In this document: in pieces, positions 1 through 8,599 of the stretch
How the letters are laid out: every line of letters begins with the position of its first letter
Position numbering within the stretch: the first letter of the stretch is position 1
Assembly (NCBI GenBank): GCA_900541565.1
Contig: UQKB01000008.1
Coordinates: forward strand, 14,354 to 78,353
Source of the DNA: an uncultured Oscillospiraceae bacterium
GTDB lineage: Bacteria > Bacillota > Clostridia > Oscillospirales > Acutalibacteraceae
DNA: 64,000 nt
Reading direction: 5' to 3'
Notes under the pieces: model-generated
Database searches by the model: none
What the model was told of the DNA's origin: nothing
Seen by the model: only the letters and a program-made list of their open reading frames with translations
Position numbers and translations under genes: made by a program

Positions 1-1048
1 CAGCGCGGGACATTTTTTGGATGGTTGTGATAATCAGCTGCTTTGCAGGGTTTTGAATTTGAAAAATGAGCGCGTCGGTTTTATCTGTACAGTCGATGCA
101 GCCCGCTTCAAGCTTATTGAATTCTTCGCATGTTTGCACGTCAAGATCCCGGCGGTCAACCAGAAGAAAAACTTTTTTTACACATGGACAGGCAGACAAA
201 AGCTTGCTTGCCTTAAAGGCGGTCAAGGTTTTTCCACTGCCCGTTGTATGCCATATATATCCGTTGCCGGTTGTATAAAGCGCATGCCGGACCAAAGCTT
301 TGCAGGCATGTATTTGATAAGGCCGCATTACCATCAGCAATTTTTCCGACGCATTGAGCACCATATAATGCGTCAAAATTTCCAGCAGATGCTGTTTTTT
401 TAAGAAGGTATGTGCAAATGCAGATAAATCGGCAATACGCCGGTTATGTGTATCGGTCCAATAAAAGGTATCTGTGTAAGCAAGCGTGTGGTCCGTGTTG
501 GAAAAATACTTTGTATCTGTTCCGTTTGTAATCACAAACAGCTGCAGGCAATTGTAAAGACCTGCGCGGCAGTCGTGCTGGTAACGTCGAATTTGATAAA
601 AGGCTTCTTTCAGGTCGGCGCCTCTGCGCTTGAGCTCTATTTGCACAAGAGGAAGGCCGTTGATCAAAAGCAGCAGGTCATACCGGTTGCTTCTGTTCCC
701 GCGTACCGTGGTCTGCCGGGCCAGCTGAAAGCTGTTGGCGTCATATGCATTTTGCTCCCAAAAATGTATGTAAACCCTGCTTTTGTCGTCCCGATGCAGC
801 ATAAATGGTTCCCGGAGCACTTTTGCACAGTCAAAAACACTGCGGCAGGTGAAGTGTTGCAAAATGCTTTTTAGCTCTGTATCTGTCAGCATACAGTTGT
901 GCAGCCTTTCCCGGTTTACAAGGAAAAGCTGTGTTTTAAAATTTTCGATCAATGCCGCTTCATTTGGGAGCTTTATCTGTGTATAGCCTGTGCTTTGCAA
1001 TAAATCCGTAAGCTGCGTTTCCAGCTGTGCTTCTTCCTGGTAGGGCAT
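1..1048 (-). CDS. hsdR: Type I restriction endonuclease subunit R, N-terminal part (cut by window edge)
   Basis: Translocating and cleaving subunit of a type I restriction-modification complex. The frame is open from an ATG at 1048 to base 1, giving about 349 residues; the rest lies outside the window. Seen in order: a nuclease-like region with Asp124, then Glu138-x-Lys140 (D...ExK of the PD-(D/E)xK fold), and a Walker A motif TTGSGKT at residues 268-274 that starts the SF2 motor, followed by the motif Ia/II area (LLVDRRDLD). The start is supported by AGGAGGTGG just upstream and a promoter at 1084-1112. HsdM and HsdS are not visible; in many genomes they lie beside hsdR and would be off the left edge or elsewhere. 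Whether the gene is intact beyond the edge cannot be judged. Confidence 0.9.
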   Translation of the reverse strand, partial: MPYQEEAQLETQLTDLLQSTGYTQIKLPNEAALIENFKTQLFLVNRERLHNCMLTDTELKSILQHFTCRSVFDCAKVLREPFMLHRDDKSRVYIHFWEQNAYDANSFQLARQTTVRGNRSNRYDLLLLINGLPLVQIELKRRGADLKEAFYQIRRYQHDCRAGLYNCLQLFVITNGTDTKYFSNTDHTLAYTDTFYWTDTHNRRIADLSAFAHTFLKKQHLLEILTHYMVLNASEKLLMVMRPYQIHACKALVRHALYTTGNGYIWHTTGSGKTLTAFKASKLLSACPCVKKVFLLVDRRDLDVQTCEEFNKLEAGCIDCTDKTDALIFQIQNPAKQLIITTIQKMSRA

Positions 1049-1083
1049 ACCCCGCCACCTCCTTTTGCAGCGTTACGGATAGT

Positions 1084-1112
1084 ATTATAGCGCAAGTGAA
1101 GAGTTTTCACAA
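1084..1112 (-). promoter_or_regulatory. Sigma-A-type promoter of hsdR
   Basis: On the minus strand, -35 TTGTGA (1107-1112) and -10 TATAAT (1084-1089) are separated by 17 bases. The site sits about 40 bases upstream of the hsdR ATG and after the stop of the AraC gene, so hsdR can be transcribed independently. Confidence 0.6.
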
Positions 1113-1201
1113 TAGAAATTCGACATTTTTCTACATTTTTTTAAAACAAACGAAAGTTACCCATATAAAAGACGGCATATTTCAGGCTTTATTTCTATTT
1201 T

Positions 1202-2107
1202 TTATCCTGACCTTTTCCTGTATTGACCGGGCGTCTGTCCAAATTGCTTTTTAAAAGCCCTGTTGAAAAAGGAAACATTGTTAAAGCCTGTGTTTAAAGC
1301 GATGGAAAGAACCGAATCATCCGTTTCCAAAAGTTTGCGCGCAGCGCAGTCCAGACGAAATTGATTCACAAAGCTTGTACAGGTGCTGCCAGTATATTTT
1401 TTAAATAGGTTCATAAAATGGCATGGACTAAAGCCGGAAATTTGGGCCAGCCTTTCAACGGGCAGATGCGCAGGATAGTTGCGCTCAATATATTCGATAA
1501 CCGCTTTAATCCGTTCTTCATTTTTTGTATAGCTGAAAGAAACGCGCTGCATCTGTACATAGGCGTTGCGGTAAAGCAGTGTAAAAAACTGTAAAAGCTG
1601 TGCTTTGACCTCCAGCTGGAAGGCGTATTCCTTTTTTTCCATACAAGACTTTACTGCAAACAATACATTTTTTAAATCTGTATAAGCCCGATCAGCCGGA
1701 TGGATGATAGAGGGAATGCAGACTGCACCGTTTTTGATGGGTGTAAGAAACTGGTTAATCTGCGCGTCTGCATTTGCCGGGCACAGCAGATTTGTATGAA
1801 AAATAAACACATCCGTTTTGAGCGTTTGTGCGTCTGCCATTCCGCCCGAGTGGATGGTATTGGGGGCAATAAAAATAATATCGCCCTGCCGGATGGTATA
1901 GTCTGTGGAATCAATGCGGTATTTTCCGCTACCGGCACAAACGTAGGTAATCTCAATTTCTTCATGCCAGTGTGATTGGAAATTAAGAATATTCACCGGA
2001 TATTCAAAATGGTAATAGCAGATGGGGAGGGTGCCCTCCTTGTGGGCAAAATAATCGTTTTTGGGGTGGATACCACATTTGTCTCTACCAATTTCTTCTT
2101 TTTTCAT
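1202..2107 (-). CDS. AraC family transcriptional regulator with cupin sensor domain
   Basis: Predicted DNA-binding regulator, 301 residues. The N-terminal half looks like an AraC-type cupin (HWHEEIEITYV, then GDIIFIAPNTIH), normally a small-molecule sensor, often for sugars. The C-terminal 100 residues carry two helix-turn-helix units (ERLAQISGFSPCHFMNLFKK and the later SVLSIALNTGFNNVSFFNRA) typical of AraC/XylS. The start at 2107 is preferred because GAGGAG lies 12 bases upstream; a longer reading to 2167 would overrun the leader. Its target is not evident: it is flanked by hsdR and the recR operon, with its own promoter at 2182-2210. Family assignment is firm, ligand unknown. Confidence 0.9.
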   Translation of the reverse strand: MKKEEIGRDKCGIHPKNDYFAHKEGTLPICYYHFEYPVNILNFQSHWHEEIEITYVCAGSGKYRIDSTDYTIRQGDIIFIAPNTIHSGGMADAQTLKTDVFIFHTNLLCPANADAQINQFLTPIKNGAVCIPSIIHPADRAYTDLKNVLFAVKSCMEKKEYAFQLEVKAQLLQFFTLLYRNAYVQMQRVSFSYTKNEERIKAVIEYIERNYPAHLPVERLAQISGFSPCHFMNLFKKYTGSTCTSFVNQFRLDCAARKLLETDDSVLSIALNTGFNNVSFFNRAFKKQFGQTPGQYRKRSG

Positions 2108-2181
2108 CAAATACAGAAACTCCTCGAAAAACATAGAATAGTACAAGAAAATTATGGAATTGTGCAAGAATATATGCGTTT

Positions 2182-2210
2182 ATTATACTATAATGAAACA
2201 GAAGTTGCAA
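2182..2210 (-). promoter_or_regulatory. Promoter of the AraC regulator gene
   Basis: Minus-strand -35 TTGCAA (2205-2210), 17-base spacer, -10 TATAAT (2182-2187), about 70 bases before the chosen start codon. Confidence 0.65.
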
Positions 2211-2343
2211 GATAGGGCTGCACCGGCAGCCGTTTGTATTTGCTTACGTCTTCCGCTCACCTTGAAAAAATCATCATCTCTCCAAAAAGTTTCTCCAAAA
2301 CAATTTATAAACCCTTTAAAGCAGAGCGGACTTTATGAAAATT

Positions 2344-2398
2344 GCACCCAGGTATCAGCCGGGTTTTGTAGCTGGCCCGGCTGATTCCATAAGGGTGC
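2344..2398 (-). terminator. Nested hairpin terminator after recR
   Basis: Two nested inverted repeats: outer GCACCC (2344-2349) with GGGTGC (2393-2398), inner AGCCGGG (2357-2363) with CCCGGCT (2376-2382). On the minus strand the hairpin is followed by AATTTTC, on the plus strand by ATTTTTATAT, so it may stop transcripts from both sides. It lies 56 bases after the recR stop and ends the dnaX-ybaB-recR transcript. The rest of 2211-2453 shows no gene. Confidence 0.7.
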
Positions 2399-2453
2399 AT
2401 TTTTATATATGTATTATAGAATTTTACATGACTCGGATTGCTTGGCAATTTGC

Positions 2454-3056
2454 TCACAGCTCGCTTCTACCCTCCAGGGCTCTGGCAAGCGTTACTTCGT
2501 CGGCGTACTCCAAATCCCCGCCTACAGGGATGCCATAGGCCAGGCGTGTTACCTTTACGCCCATTGGTTTTAAAAGCTTGGATAAATAAATTGCGGTTGC
2601 CTCTCCTTCTACGGTTGGGTTGGTTGCCATAATAACTTCCTTTACATCGCCCTTTTGGATCCTTGCGAGCAGCTCCTTGATGTAAAGCTGTTCGGGGCCA
2701 ATGCCGGAAAGCGGGGAAATTGCGCCGTGCAGTACGTGGTATACGGCGTTATATTCCTGTGTACGCTCCAATGCAATCACGTCGCGCGGGTCTTCCACAA
2801 CGCAAATGGTCGAATGGTCGCGTTTTTCGCTGCGGCAGATTGGGCAAAGGTCGCCGTCTGTCAGGTTGCAGCAATCTTTGCAATAATGGATTTTTTCATG
2901 CGCATCTAAAATTGCATTGGCAAATTCCTCTGCCTGGGCCTTTGGCAGCTTTAAAACATAATACGCCAGACGCTGCGCAGTTTTTGCCCCAATGCCGGGA
3001 AGACGTTCGAACTGCTCTGTCAAACGCGCAAGCGGCGCTACATGATAACTGCCCAT
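2454..3056 (-). CDS. recR: Recombination mediator protein RecR
   Basis: Acts with RecF/RecO in loading RecA at single-strand gaps. At 200 residues it is the normal length. Seen: an N-terminal helix-hairpin-helix region ([20 protein letters not shown]), a four-cysteine zinc finger ([16 protein letters not shown], residues about 57-72) and a Toprim domain ([14 protein letters not shown]). The ATG at 3056 directly abuts the ybaB stop codon, so translation is probably coupled. The dnaX-ybaB-recR order is widespread in Firmicutes. Confidence 0.97.
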   Translation of the reverse strand: MGSYHVAPLARLTEQFERLPGIGAKTAQRLAYYVLKLPKAQAEEFANAILDAHEKIHYCKDCCNLTDGDLCPICRSEKRDHSTICVVEDPRDVIALERTQEYNAVYHVLHGAISPLSGIGPEQLYIKELLARIQKGDVKEVIMATNPTVEGEATAIYLSKLLKPMGVKVTRLAYGIPVGGDLEYADEVTLARALEGRSEL

Positions 3057-3407
3057 TTAAAACAGCCCCGGCATGTTGAGTCCGCCCGAAATTTTTTCCA
3101 TGGTCTGCGCTTTGTCATCGGCTGCTGCCCGAAGCGCTTCGTTGGCGGCGGCAATGATCAGATCGCTGAGCATTTCCGTATCTTCGGGGTCTACAACCTC
3201 TGGTTTTATATCGATCGCCTGCAGCTCCATTTTACCTGTAACGGTTATACATACCGCGCCGCCGCCGGAGGTTGCGCTGTACTCTTTTTCCTCCAGCTGC
3301 GCTGTTGCACTGTCCATTTGTTCTTGCATTTTCTGCGCCTGTTTTGCAAGCTGCTGCAGATTGGAGGCACCGCCTCCGCCATAACCCTGTGGTAATCTTG
3401 CTTTCAT
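3057..3407 (-). CDS. YbaB/EbfC family nucleoid-associated protein
   Basis: Small DNA-binding protein of 116 residues. Seen: Gly-rich start MKARLPQGYGGGGASN, the long helix with AQKMQEQMDSATAQLEEKE, then the core with VCITVTGKMELQAIDI and EDTEMLSDLIIAAANEA typical of YbaB. The start is placed at 3407 because AAAGGA lies 11 bases upstream and because the family begins near MKARLP; an in-frame ATG at 3428 has no good ribosome site. Sits between dnaX and recR. Confidence 0.93.
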   Translation of the reverse strand: MKARLPQGYGGGGASNLQQLAKQAQKMQEQMDSATAQLEEKEYSATSGGGAVCITVTGKMELQAIDIKPEVVDPEDTEMLSDLIIAAANEALRAAADDKAQTMEKISGGLNMPGLF

Positions 3408-3445
3408 ACGATAAAACATCCTTTCCATTTATATTGGTATTTATT

Positions 3446-5137
3446 TTATTCCTCTGTCAGGGATATACCCGCGTCCTTAATCTCTTGCGCCAGGTTTACA
3501 AGCGGGTCGCTTTTTTGCAGTTCATCCTGCGCTTTTTTATACGGGCCAAGCTTATAGACCTTGCCCGTTACCTCTTTGACTGCTACGCGCATTTTGTCGC
3601 GCTGTGCAGATTGCCGCAACAACTTAAAGGGAATATCGCTTTTGGAATCAATCAATAAAAATTCTCCGCTGATATAGGCGTGCGTACCCTCAAAAGAAGC
3701 GGCGATTGTTTTGGAATACTTTTTCAGCGCGTCCAGGACTTCCGGCCAATCCTCCATTGGCTCTGCATTTTTAAAAATGGCATCAAAATCGGGCGGGGAA
3801 GAAGGGCGCTGCGCGTGCCCGGACGGCGGCATAGTACCGGCAGGTTCCTTTTCCGGCGGCGTTTCCTGCCGGCTAGGGGCAGGTGGAGTTTGTAAAGCGG
3901 GGGAAGGATCCTCCAGCTCCGGCTGCGCTTGCGGTGCAGATGCGTCTTTAGAAGAAGAAAGGCGCGCGGCCGGCTCCCTGTTTTCCGCTGTGGTTGTTTT
4001 CCATATACGTTCAAGCCTGGCAACGCGGCTTAAGACTGCGTCGATATTTGGGTCAAGCTTGGGCGAGCAAATTTTAATCAGGGCAATTTCCAGCTCTGTG
4101 CGGCGGCTGGTGCTGCGGAACATCTTTTCATACGCGCTTTGCAAAACGTCCATTGCATAAACCGTTTCGTTTAAAGAAAGCGCCTGTGCCTGCTTTTGGG
4201 CAGCGGCGTATTCGCTGTCTGTCATGATTAAAAGTCCGCGCGGGTCCTGCAGGGTTTGTATCAGCATCAGTCCACGAAAATGTGCGATCAGCTCTTCGCT
4301 TAGCCGCGCCATGTCTTTTGACTCCATATACAGGCGGTCTAAAAGCGAAAGCGCGCGCGCGGTGTCTTTTTGCAGTAGGCAGTCCGTCAATGAGAAAAGC
4401 GCTTCGCGCCCGGCAAGGCCCGCCACGCGCTGTACCAGATCTGCCGTAATATGGTTATCCGTACCCATACAGCGGTCCAAAAGTGAAAGCGCATCGCGCA
4501 GTGCTCCGTCGGCCAGCGAGGCGATCAACAGTGCCGCGTCGTTTTCCAGCTTTATATGCTCCTGTTGTGCGACAAACGCCAGGCGTGCGGCAATCGTCTG
4601 CGCAGAGATCCTGTGAAAATCAAACCGCTGGCAGCGTGAAAGGATTGTGGCCGGCAGCTTGTGTACCTCGGTGGTTGCAAGGATAAAAACAACGTGTGCG
4701 GGCGGTTCCTCCAAGGTTTTCAGCAAAGCGTTAAACGCACCGATCGAAAGCATGTGTACCTCGTCGATAATATAAACCCTGTACTTGGCGCGCGTGGGTG
4801 TAAAGGCGGCTTGCTCAATCAGACTGCGGATGTTTTCAACGCCGTTGTTACTTGCGGCGTCAATCTCTACCACGTCCATAATTTCACCGTTTTCAAGGCC
4901 CTTGCAGTTTTCACATTCGCCGCACGGATCGCCGTCTTGCGGCTGCAGGCAGTTGACGGCCTTGGCCAGAATTTTGGCACAGGTGGTTTTACCGGTCCCG
5001 CGGGAGCCTGTAAAAAGATAAGCGTGATTGATCCTGCCGGTTTTCAGTTCGTTTTTAAGCGTGACGGTTACATGCTCCTGTCCGGCCACATCACTGAAAA
5101 ACCGGGGCCGCCACTTTCTGTAAAGCACCTGGTACAT
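3446..5137 (-). CDS. dnaX: DNA polymerase III subunit gamma/tau
   Basis: Clamp-loader ATPase of the replisome, 563 residues. Seen: MYQVLYRKWRPRFFSDVAGQ at the N-terminus, Walker A GSRGTGKTT (about 44-52), zinc-binding cysteines with CGECENC, Walker B IIDEVHML, sensor region TTEVHKLPATILSRCQRF, then a Pro/Ala/Glu-rich linker and a C-terminal tau-like region. The start at 5137 has AAAGGAAGG upstream; upstream codons to 5185 lie in the 3' end of the SRP RNA. Whether a shorter gamma form is made by frameshifting cannot be told from sequence reading alone. First gene of dnaX-ybaB-recR. Confidence 0.96.
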   Translation of the reverse strand: MYQVLYRKWRPRFFSDVAGQEHVTVTLKNELKTGRINHAYLFTGSRGTGKTTCAKILAKAVNCLQPQDGDPCGECENCKGLENGEIMDVVEIDAASNNGVENIRSLIEQAAFTPTRAKYRVYIIDEVHMLSIGAFNALLKTLEEPPAHVVFILATTEVHKLPATILSRCQRFDFHRISAQTIAARLAFVAQQEHIKLENDAALLIASLADGALRDALSLLDRCMGTDNHITADLVQRVAGLAGREALFSLTDCLLQKDTARALSLLDRLYMESKDMARLSEELIAHFRGLMLIQTLQDPRGLLIMTDSEYAAAQKQAQALSLNETVYAMDVLQSAYEKMFRSTSRRTELEIALIKICSPKLDPNIDAVLSRVARLERIWKTTTAENREPAARLSSSKDASAPQAQPELEDPSPALQTPPAPSRQETPPEKEPAGTMPPSGHAQRPSSPPDFDAIFKNAEPMEDWPEVLDALKKYSKTIAASFEGTHAYISGEFLLIDSKSDIPFKLLRQSAQRDKMRVAVKEVTGKVYKLGPYKKAQDELQKSDPLVNLAQEIKDAGISLTEE

Positions 5138-5175
5138 GAAAACACGCCTTCCTTTAAAAATAAAAATTGACAAGC

Positions 5176-5374
5176 AAAAAAGCAAGCCAGACGGAACATT
5201 CGCTTACATATGTGAACGACAGACTTACTGCATCGCATTGGGAATTCCGCTTAATGCTGCTCGGTTCCCCGCCTGACATGGTTCACGGCGCCCAATCGTA
5301 CAGGGCCTGCCGCTCACATATAAAAACGAATGGTTTACTGGCTTGCTCTTTTTTGCCGCCTGATCCGGTGACGC
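5176..5374 (-). ncRNA. ffs: Signal recognition particle RNA (SRP RNA)
   Basis: RNA scaffold for Ffh in membrane protein targeting. The domain IV core is clear on the minus strand at about 5251-5286: CATGTCAGG, stem CGG, tetraloop GGAA, stem CCG, then AGCAGCATTAAG. Flanking arms pair over a long helix (about 5201-5225 with 5311-5335, for example CATATGTGAACGACAGAC against its partner with G-T pairs), and the ends pair through GCAAGCCAG/CTGGCTTGC followed by a T run (complement of 5176-5181) that acts as terminator. The 5' end is estimated from the promoter at 5380-5408. SRP RNA next to dnaX is common in Firmicutes. Exact ends are approximate. Confidence 0.88.
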
Positions 5375-5379
5375 TGCAT

Positions 5380-5408
5380 ATTATACTATAAATTGTGCAA
5401 AAAAGCAA
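5380..5408 (-). promoter_or_regulatory. Promoter of SRP RNA
   Basis: Minus-strand -35 TTGCTT (5403-5408), 17-base spacer, consensus -10 TATAAT (5380-5385); the predicted start is about base 5373. Confidence 0.7.
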
Positions 5409-5493
5409 GTGGAAAAGTGCGCAGAATATGCCTAAGGCGTTTGGGCACAGCCAAAGAAAGAAAAATAAAAAATGGAATATCGGGAAAAAAGTC

Positions 5494-5522
5494 TTGCATT
5501 TCCTTTAAAAACCTGCTATTAT
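5494..5522 (+). promoter_or_regulatory. Promoter of rpmB
   Basis: -35 TTGCAT (5494-5499), 17-base spacer, -10 TATTAT (5517-5522), ending 45 bases before the rpmB ATG. Confidence 0.65.
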
Positions 5523-5566
5523 AGCTAATGTTGTATCGATTTGAAGCACTAAGGAGGTGCAGACAC

Positions 5567-5755
5567 ATGGCAAAATGTGATATTTGTGGCAAGGGCGTTA
5601 CGTTCGGGATTAAGGTTTCTCACTCACACAGGCGTTCAAACAGGACATGGAAGCCCAATGTTCAGCGCGTCAGGGCGATTGTGGACGGTTCGCCGAAGCG
5701 TATTCACGCTTGCACCCGCTGCCTGCGTTCCGGTAAGGTAACCCGGGCAGTCTGA
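5567..5755 (+). CDS. rpmB: 50S ribosomal protein L28
   Basis: Large-subunit protein of 62 residues. Seen: MAKCDICGKG, basic core HSHRRSNRTWKPN, and CTRCLRSGKV; the two CxxC pairs mark the zinc-binding form. Start at 5567 follows AAGGAGGTG; an earlier in-frame codon at 5528 overlaps the promoter. Monocistronic between its own promoter and terminator. Confidence 0.97.
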   Translation: MAKCDICGKGVTFGIKVSHSHRRSNRTWKPNVQRVRAIVDGSPKRIHACTRCLRSGKVTRAV

Positions 5756-5770
5756 TAAAAATAGACACTT

Positions 5771-5798
5771 AGGAGCCGAAAGGCTCCTTTTTGTTTTC
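5771..5798 (+). terminator. Intrinsic terminator of rpmB
   Basis: Perfect stem AGGAGCC/GGCTCCT around a GAAA loop (5771-5788), followed by TTTTTGTTTT. Confidence 0.9.
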
Positions 5799-5911
5799 CG
5801 CAAAGACAAAGAGCGTACAAGGAAAAAGCACAGCACTTGTAAGGATTGTAATACCGCTGGATATATGTTAAAATCAGATTGGCATTTTTACAAATTCTGG
5901 GAGGGGAAAAA

Positions 5912-7015
5912 ATGTTCAAATCAAAAGGTGCACCTATTGTACGGGATTCCGGCATAGAGCTTTTGCGCATTTTGCTTATGCTGCAAGTCATATTTTTGCA
6001 TGTTTGCAGCTATGGGAATTATTATGAGATGGCCACCAAGCAACTATCCTCTCCCCATGCGCTGCTTTATTGGGTCGTTTTTCTTATGAGCCGATGCCCG
6101 GTTTATGTGTATATAGTCATCCAGGGGTACTTTTCCGTTGCCTCAAAAGGAAATCAAACCCTGCAGGGGATTGTACCAAAAGTAAAGAAAACGTATTTTC
6201 CCATGCTGTTTTATTCGCTTGCAATTCCGCTTGTTATGTGGCTTTTTTCTCTGTCAGAGATTTCTACGGCAGATGCGATCCGCGCTTTTTTTCCGGTGCT
6301 GTCCCGGCAATGGTATTTTATGACGCTGTATCTGATCGTTTTGGTTTTAAGCCCGTTTATCAACCGGTGCTTGAACAACCTTACCAAAAAAGAATGCACG
6401 GTACTGGTATTGATTCTCTTTTTTATTTTTTCCGTTTGGAATATGCTGGCGCACATAGAGCCGATCAGCGATGTCATCAGTGTGGAAAAGATTGTAAGCA
6501 CGCAGGAAGGCAAGGGCCTTTACGGTTTTGTTTTCATGTATATTCTGGGGGCTTTTATACGGCTGCATGTAAAGCCGTATAATCACTGTAAGCTGCGCTT
6601 TTTGGCTGTTTTTGTGCTGCTTGGCCTTTTTAACGTTGCGCTGGTTTACCTTCTGCCCGAGTACAGGAGCGTTGTGTCGTTTAATGATAATCCTATCAGT
6701 GTTTTACAGGGCGTATGCCTGCTGCTGTTTTTCCGGGATTTGCATTTTAAATCGCGCGTGGTCAATGCAATTGCGGCGCTTAACCTTGGCGTTTATATGA
6801 TCCATGAGCATAAGCTGGTACGCAATTTTATTTGGGGGAAAATCTTTAACTTTATCGGTGAACCTGCGTTTTATGCGTCGGCTTTGTACCCGTTTGCAAT
6901 TTTATTGATCTGTATAGCTATATTTACGTGTTGTGCGTTGATAGAGCAGCTGCGCGTATGGCTTTTTGCCCTTTGCGGGAAAATAAGAGGCAAAATCCTG
7001 CGAAATCCTGCATAA
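5912..7015 (+). CDS. Acyltransferase 3 family integral membrane protein
   Basis: Predicted multi-pass O-acyltransferase, 367 residues. The N-terminus RDSGIELLRILLMLQVIFLH resembles the first motif of the acyltransferase-3 (OafA/WecH-like) fold, including the histidine near the end of the first membrane helix; about ten hydrophobic segments follow. Such proteins transfer acetyl or succinyl groups to cell-surface sugars, or act as glycan-modifying permeases; the substrate is not readable. Start at 5912 follows GGGAGGGG; the earlier in-frame codon at 5879 lies upstream of this site. It stands alone between the rpmB terminator and the site-2 protease promoter. Confidence 0.82.
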   Translation: MFKSKGAPIVRDSGIELLRILLMLQVIFLHVCSYGNYYEMATKQLSSPHALLYWVVFLMSRCPVYVYIVIQGYFSVASKGNQTLQGIVPKVKKTYFPMLFYSLAIPLVMWLFSLSEISTADAIRAFFPVLSRQWYFMTLYLIVLVLSPFINRCLNNLTKKECTVLVLILFFIFSVWNMLAHIEPISDVISVEKIVSTQEGKGLYGFVFMYILGAFIRLHVKPYNHCKLRFLAVFVLLGLFNVALVYLLPEYRSVVSFNDNPISVLQGVCLLLFFRDLHFKSRVVNAIAALNLGVYMIHEHKLVRNFIWGKIFNFIGEPAFYASALYPFAILLICIAIFTCCALIEQLRVWLFALCGKIRGKILRNPA

Positions 7016-7043
7016 ATATAACAAATATGCGGCGCGTTGCCTC

Positions 7044-7072
7044 TTGAATTTTTCTACTTTATTCTGTATAAT
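7044..7072 (+). promoter_or_regulatory. Promoter of the site-2 protease/scpAB operon
   Basis: -35 TTGAAT (7044-7049), 17-base spacer, consensus -10 TATAAT (7067-7072), about 50 bases before the protease start. No strong terminator is seen until after rluB, so it may drive the whole block. Confidence 0.7.
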
Positions 7073-7123
7073 AAACCTAATTGTTTAAATGGGAAGTTTT
7101 GACTTTTATGGAGGATACCATAG

Positions 7124-7810
7124 ATGATTTTTGACCTGATATACGGGCGGCTTGATTTTACGTCGGCATTGGTTGGCATTCTTGCTTGTTTGCTGATTAT
7201 TTTCTTTGTGCTGCCGTTTCATGAATGGGCGCACGGCTTTGTTGCTTATAAGCTTGGCGATAAAACGGCAAAATACAGCGGCAGGCTGAGCCTTAACCCC
7301 TTGACGCATATCGACCCCATGGGTGCGGTATGCCTTTTGCTGTTTAACTTTGGTTGGGCCAAACCTGTTCCGGTGGATCCCAGGTATTTTAAAAATCCAA
7401 AGGCCGGTATGGCACTTGTGGCGCTTGCAGGGCCGGTGGCAAACCTTCTGGCCGCCACTGTGGGGGGCTTGCTTTTAAACGCTGTTGTGGTTTTTGGCGG
7501 CATACAGATTATAACAGGCGGATTTTTGTTTTATGTATATTTGTTCTTACAATATTATTTTACCATTAACGTTTTTCTTGCAGTATTTAACCTGATCCCA
7601 ATTCCGCCGCTGGACGGTTCAAAAATCTTATTTATGTTTTTGCCGGACAAGTGGGTATACAATATTTACAGATATCAGCAGTTCTTCTTTATAGCTATTT
7701 ATGTGCTGCTGTTTACCGGCGTGCTTTCCGTACCGATGAACGCTGCTTCCGGTGCGATCCAAAGTGGGATCCTGTGGCTGACGCGGCTGCCGTTTCTTCC
7801 GTTTGTATAA
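7124..7810 (+). CDS. Site-2 protease family (M50) membrane metalloprotease
   Basis: Intramembrane zinc protease-like protein, 228 residues. Seen: the zinc motif HEWAH (residues 30-34) inside a hydrophobic segment, GRLSLNPLTHIDPMG after it, and the second conserved motif NLIPIPPLDGSK (about 155-166) with the Asp ligand. This compact form without PDZ domain is the SpoIVFB/YwhC-like type found beside scpA in many Firmicutes. Start follows GGAGG at the usual distance. The substrate is unknown; SpoIVFB relatives process sigma factors, but this copy is linked to segregation genes. Confidence 0.92.
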   Translation: MIFDLIYGRLDFTSALVGILACLLIIFFVLPFHEWAHGFVAYKLGDKTAKYSGRLSLNPLTHIDPMGAVCLLLFNFGWAKPVPVDPRYFKNPKAGMALVALAGPVANLLAATVGGLLLNAVVVFGGIQIITGGFLFYVYLFLQYYFTINVFLAVFNLIPIPPLDGSKILFMFLPDKWVYNIYRYQQFFFIAIYVLLFTGVLSVPMNAASGAIQSGILWLTRLPFLPFV

Positions 7811-7845
7811 AGAAAGGCGCATCATGTTATAAGGGGGAAGGCGCG

Positions 7846-8553
7846 TTGCAGCATACGCATGCACTGCAATACAGGCTTGAGGCGTTTGAAGGCCCGCTTG
7901 ACCTTCTATTGACGCTGATTGCAAAAAATAAGCTGAATATTTATGACATCCAGATTTCAGAACTTTTAGAGCAGTATATGGAACAGATAAACGCTATGCA
8001 GGAGCAGGATCTGGATATTGCAAGCGAATTTCTGGAAATGGCGTCCCGCCTGGTGTATATTAAATCGGTTATGCTTTTGCCCAGGCATGAGGAAGCCGAA
8101 GAATTGAAAAAAGAGCTGACAGGCCAGCTTTTGGAATACCAGCAGTGCAGGGAGGTGGCCGCTATGCTTGGTAAAATGGTGACCTATGACCTGTATGGTT
8201 CCTCCCCGGCAGAAATAGAATACGATATGACCTATACGCGTATACATCAGCGCGAAGAGATTGCACAGGCTTTTCTGTCTGCGGCCGGCAGAGGAAAACG
8301 GCGGCTTCCGCCGCCGGCAGAAGCATTTTCCGGCATTGTTGCAAGAAAGATCGTATCTGTCAACGCGCGGATTATTTTTGTCATGCGCCGGTTGTATAAG
8401 GGCGCGGTGGTAAAATACAAGTCCCTGTTCCCAAATGAAAGCCCAAAATCAGAGTTGGTTGCGACGTTTCTGGCTGTACTTGAGCTTGTAAAGGGCAAGC
8501 GTGTGCGGATTGAAGGCGAAGGAGAAAACGCAGACGTAAAAATGATTCGATGA
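7846..8553 (+). CDS. scpA: Segregation and condensation protein A
   Basis: Kleisin subunit of the bacterial SMC condensin, 235 residues. Seen: YRLEAFEGPLDLLLTLIAKN, the hallmark N-terminal kleisin motif, and the C-terminal winged-helix part (SELVATFLAVLELVKGKRV). Start is best placed at a TTG at 7846 preceded by AAGGGGG; longer readings in frame run back through the end of the protease gene and are not protein-like. Followed 46 bases later by its partner scpB. Confidence 0.93.
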   Translation: MQHTHALQYRLEAFEGPLDLLLTLIAKNKLNIYDIQISELLEQYMEQINAMQEQDLDIASEFLEMASRLVYIKSVMLLPRHEEAEELKKELTGQLLEYQQCREVAAMLGKMVTYDLYGSSPAEIEYDMTYTRIHQREEIAQAFLSAAGRGKRRLPPPAEAFSGIVARKIVSVNARIIFVMRRLYKGAVVKYKSLFPNESPKSELVATFLAVLELVKGKRVRIEGEGENADVKMIR

Positions 8554-8599
8554 TTTTTTGCGTATAAGAGGAACAACAGGGAAGGAGCGGTGTGCGGCG

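Noticed and set aside
17..986. Plus-strand frames across 17-986
   Set aside because: They lie opposite the HsdR gene, whose minus-strand frame carries recognisable nuclease and Walker motifs; the plus frames have none and lack ribosome sites.
5836..5880. Promoter for the acyltransferase gene (TTGTAA ... TTAAAA)
   Set aside because: The -10 box is poor; not strong enough to list.
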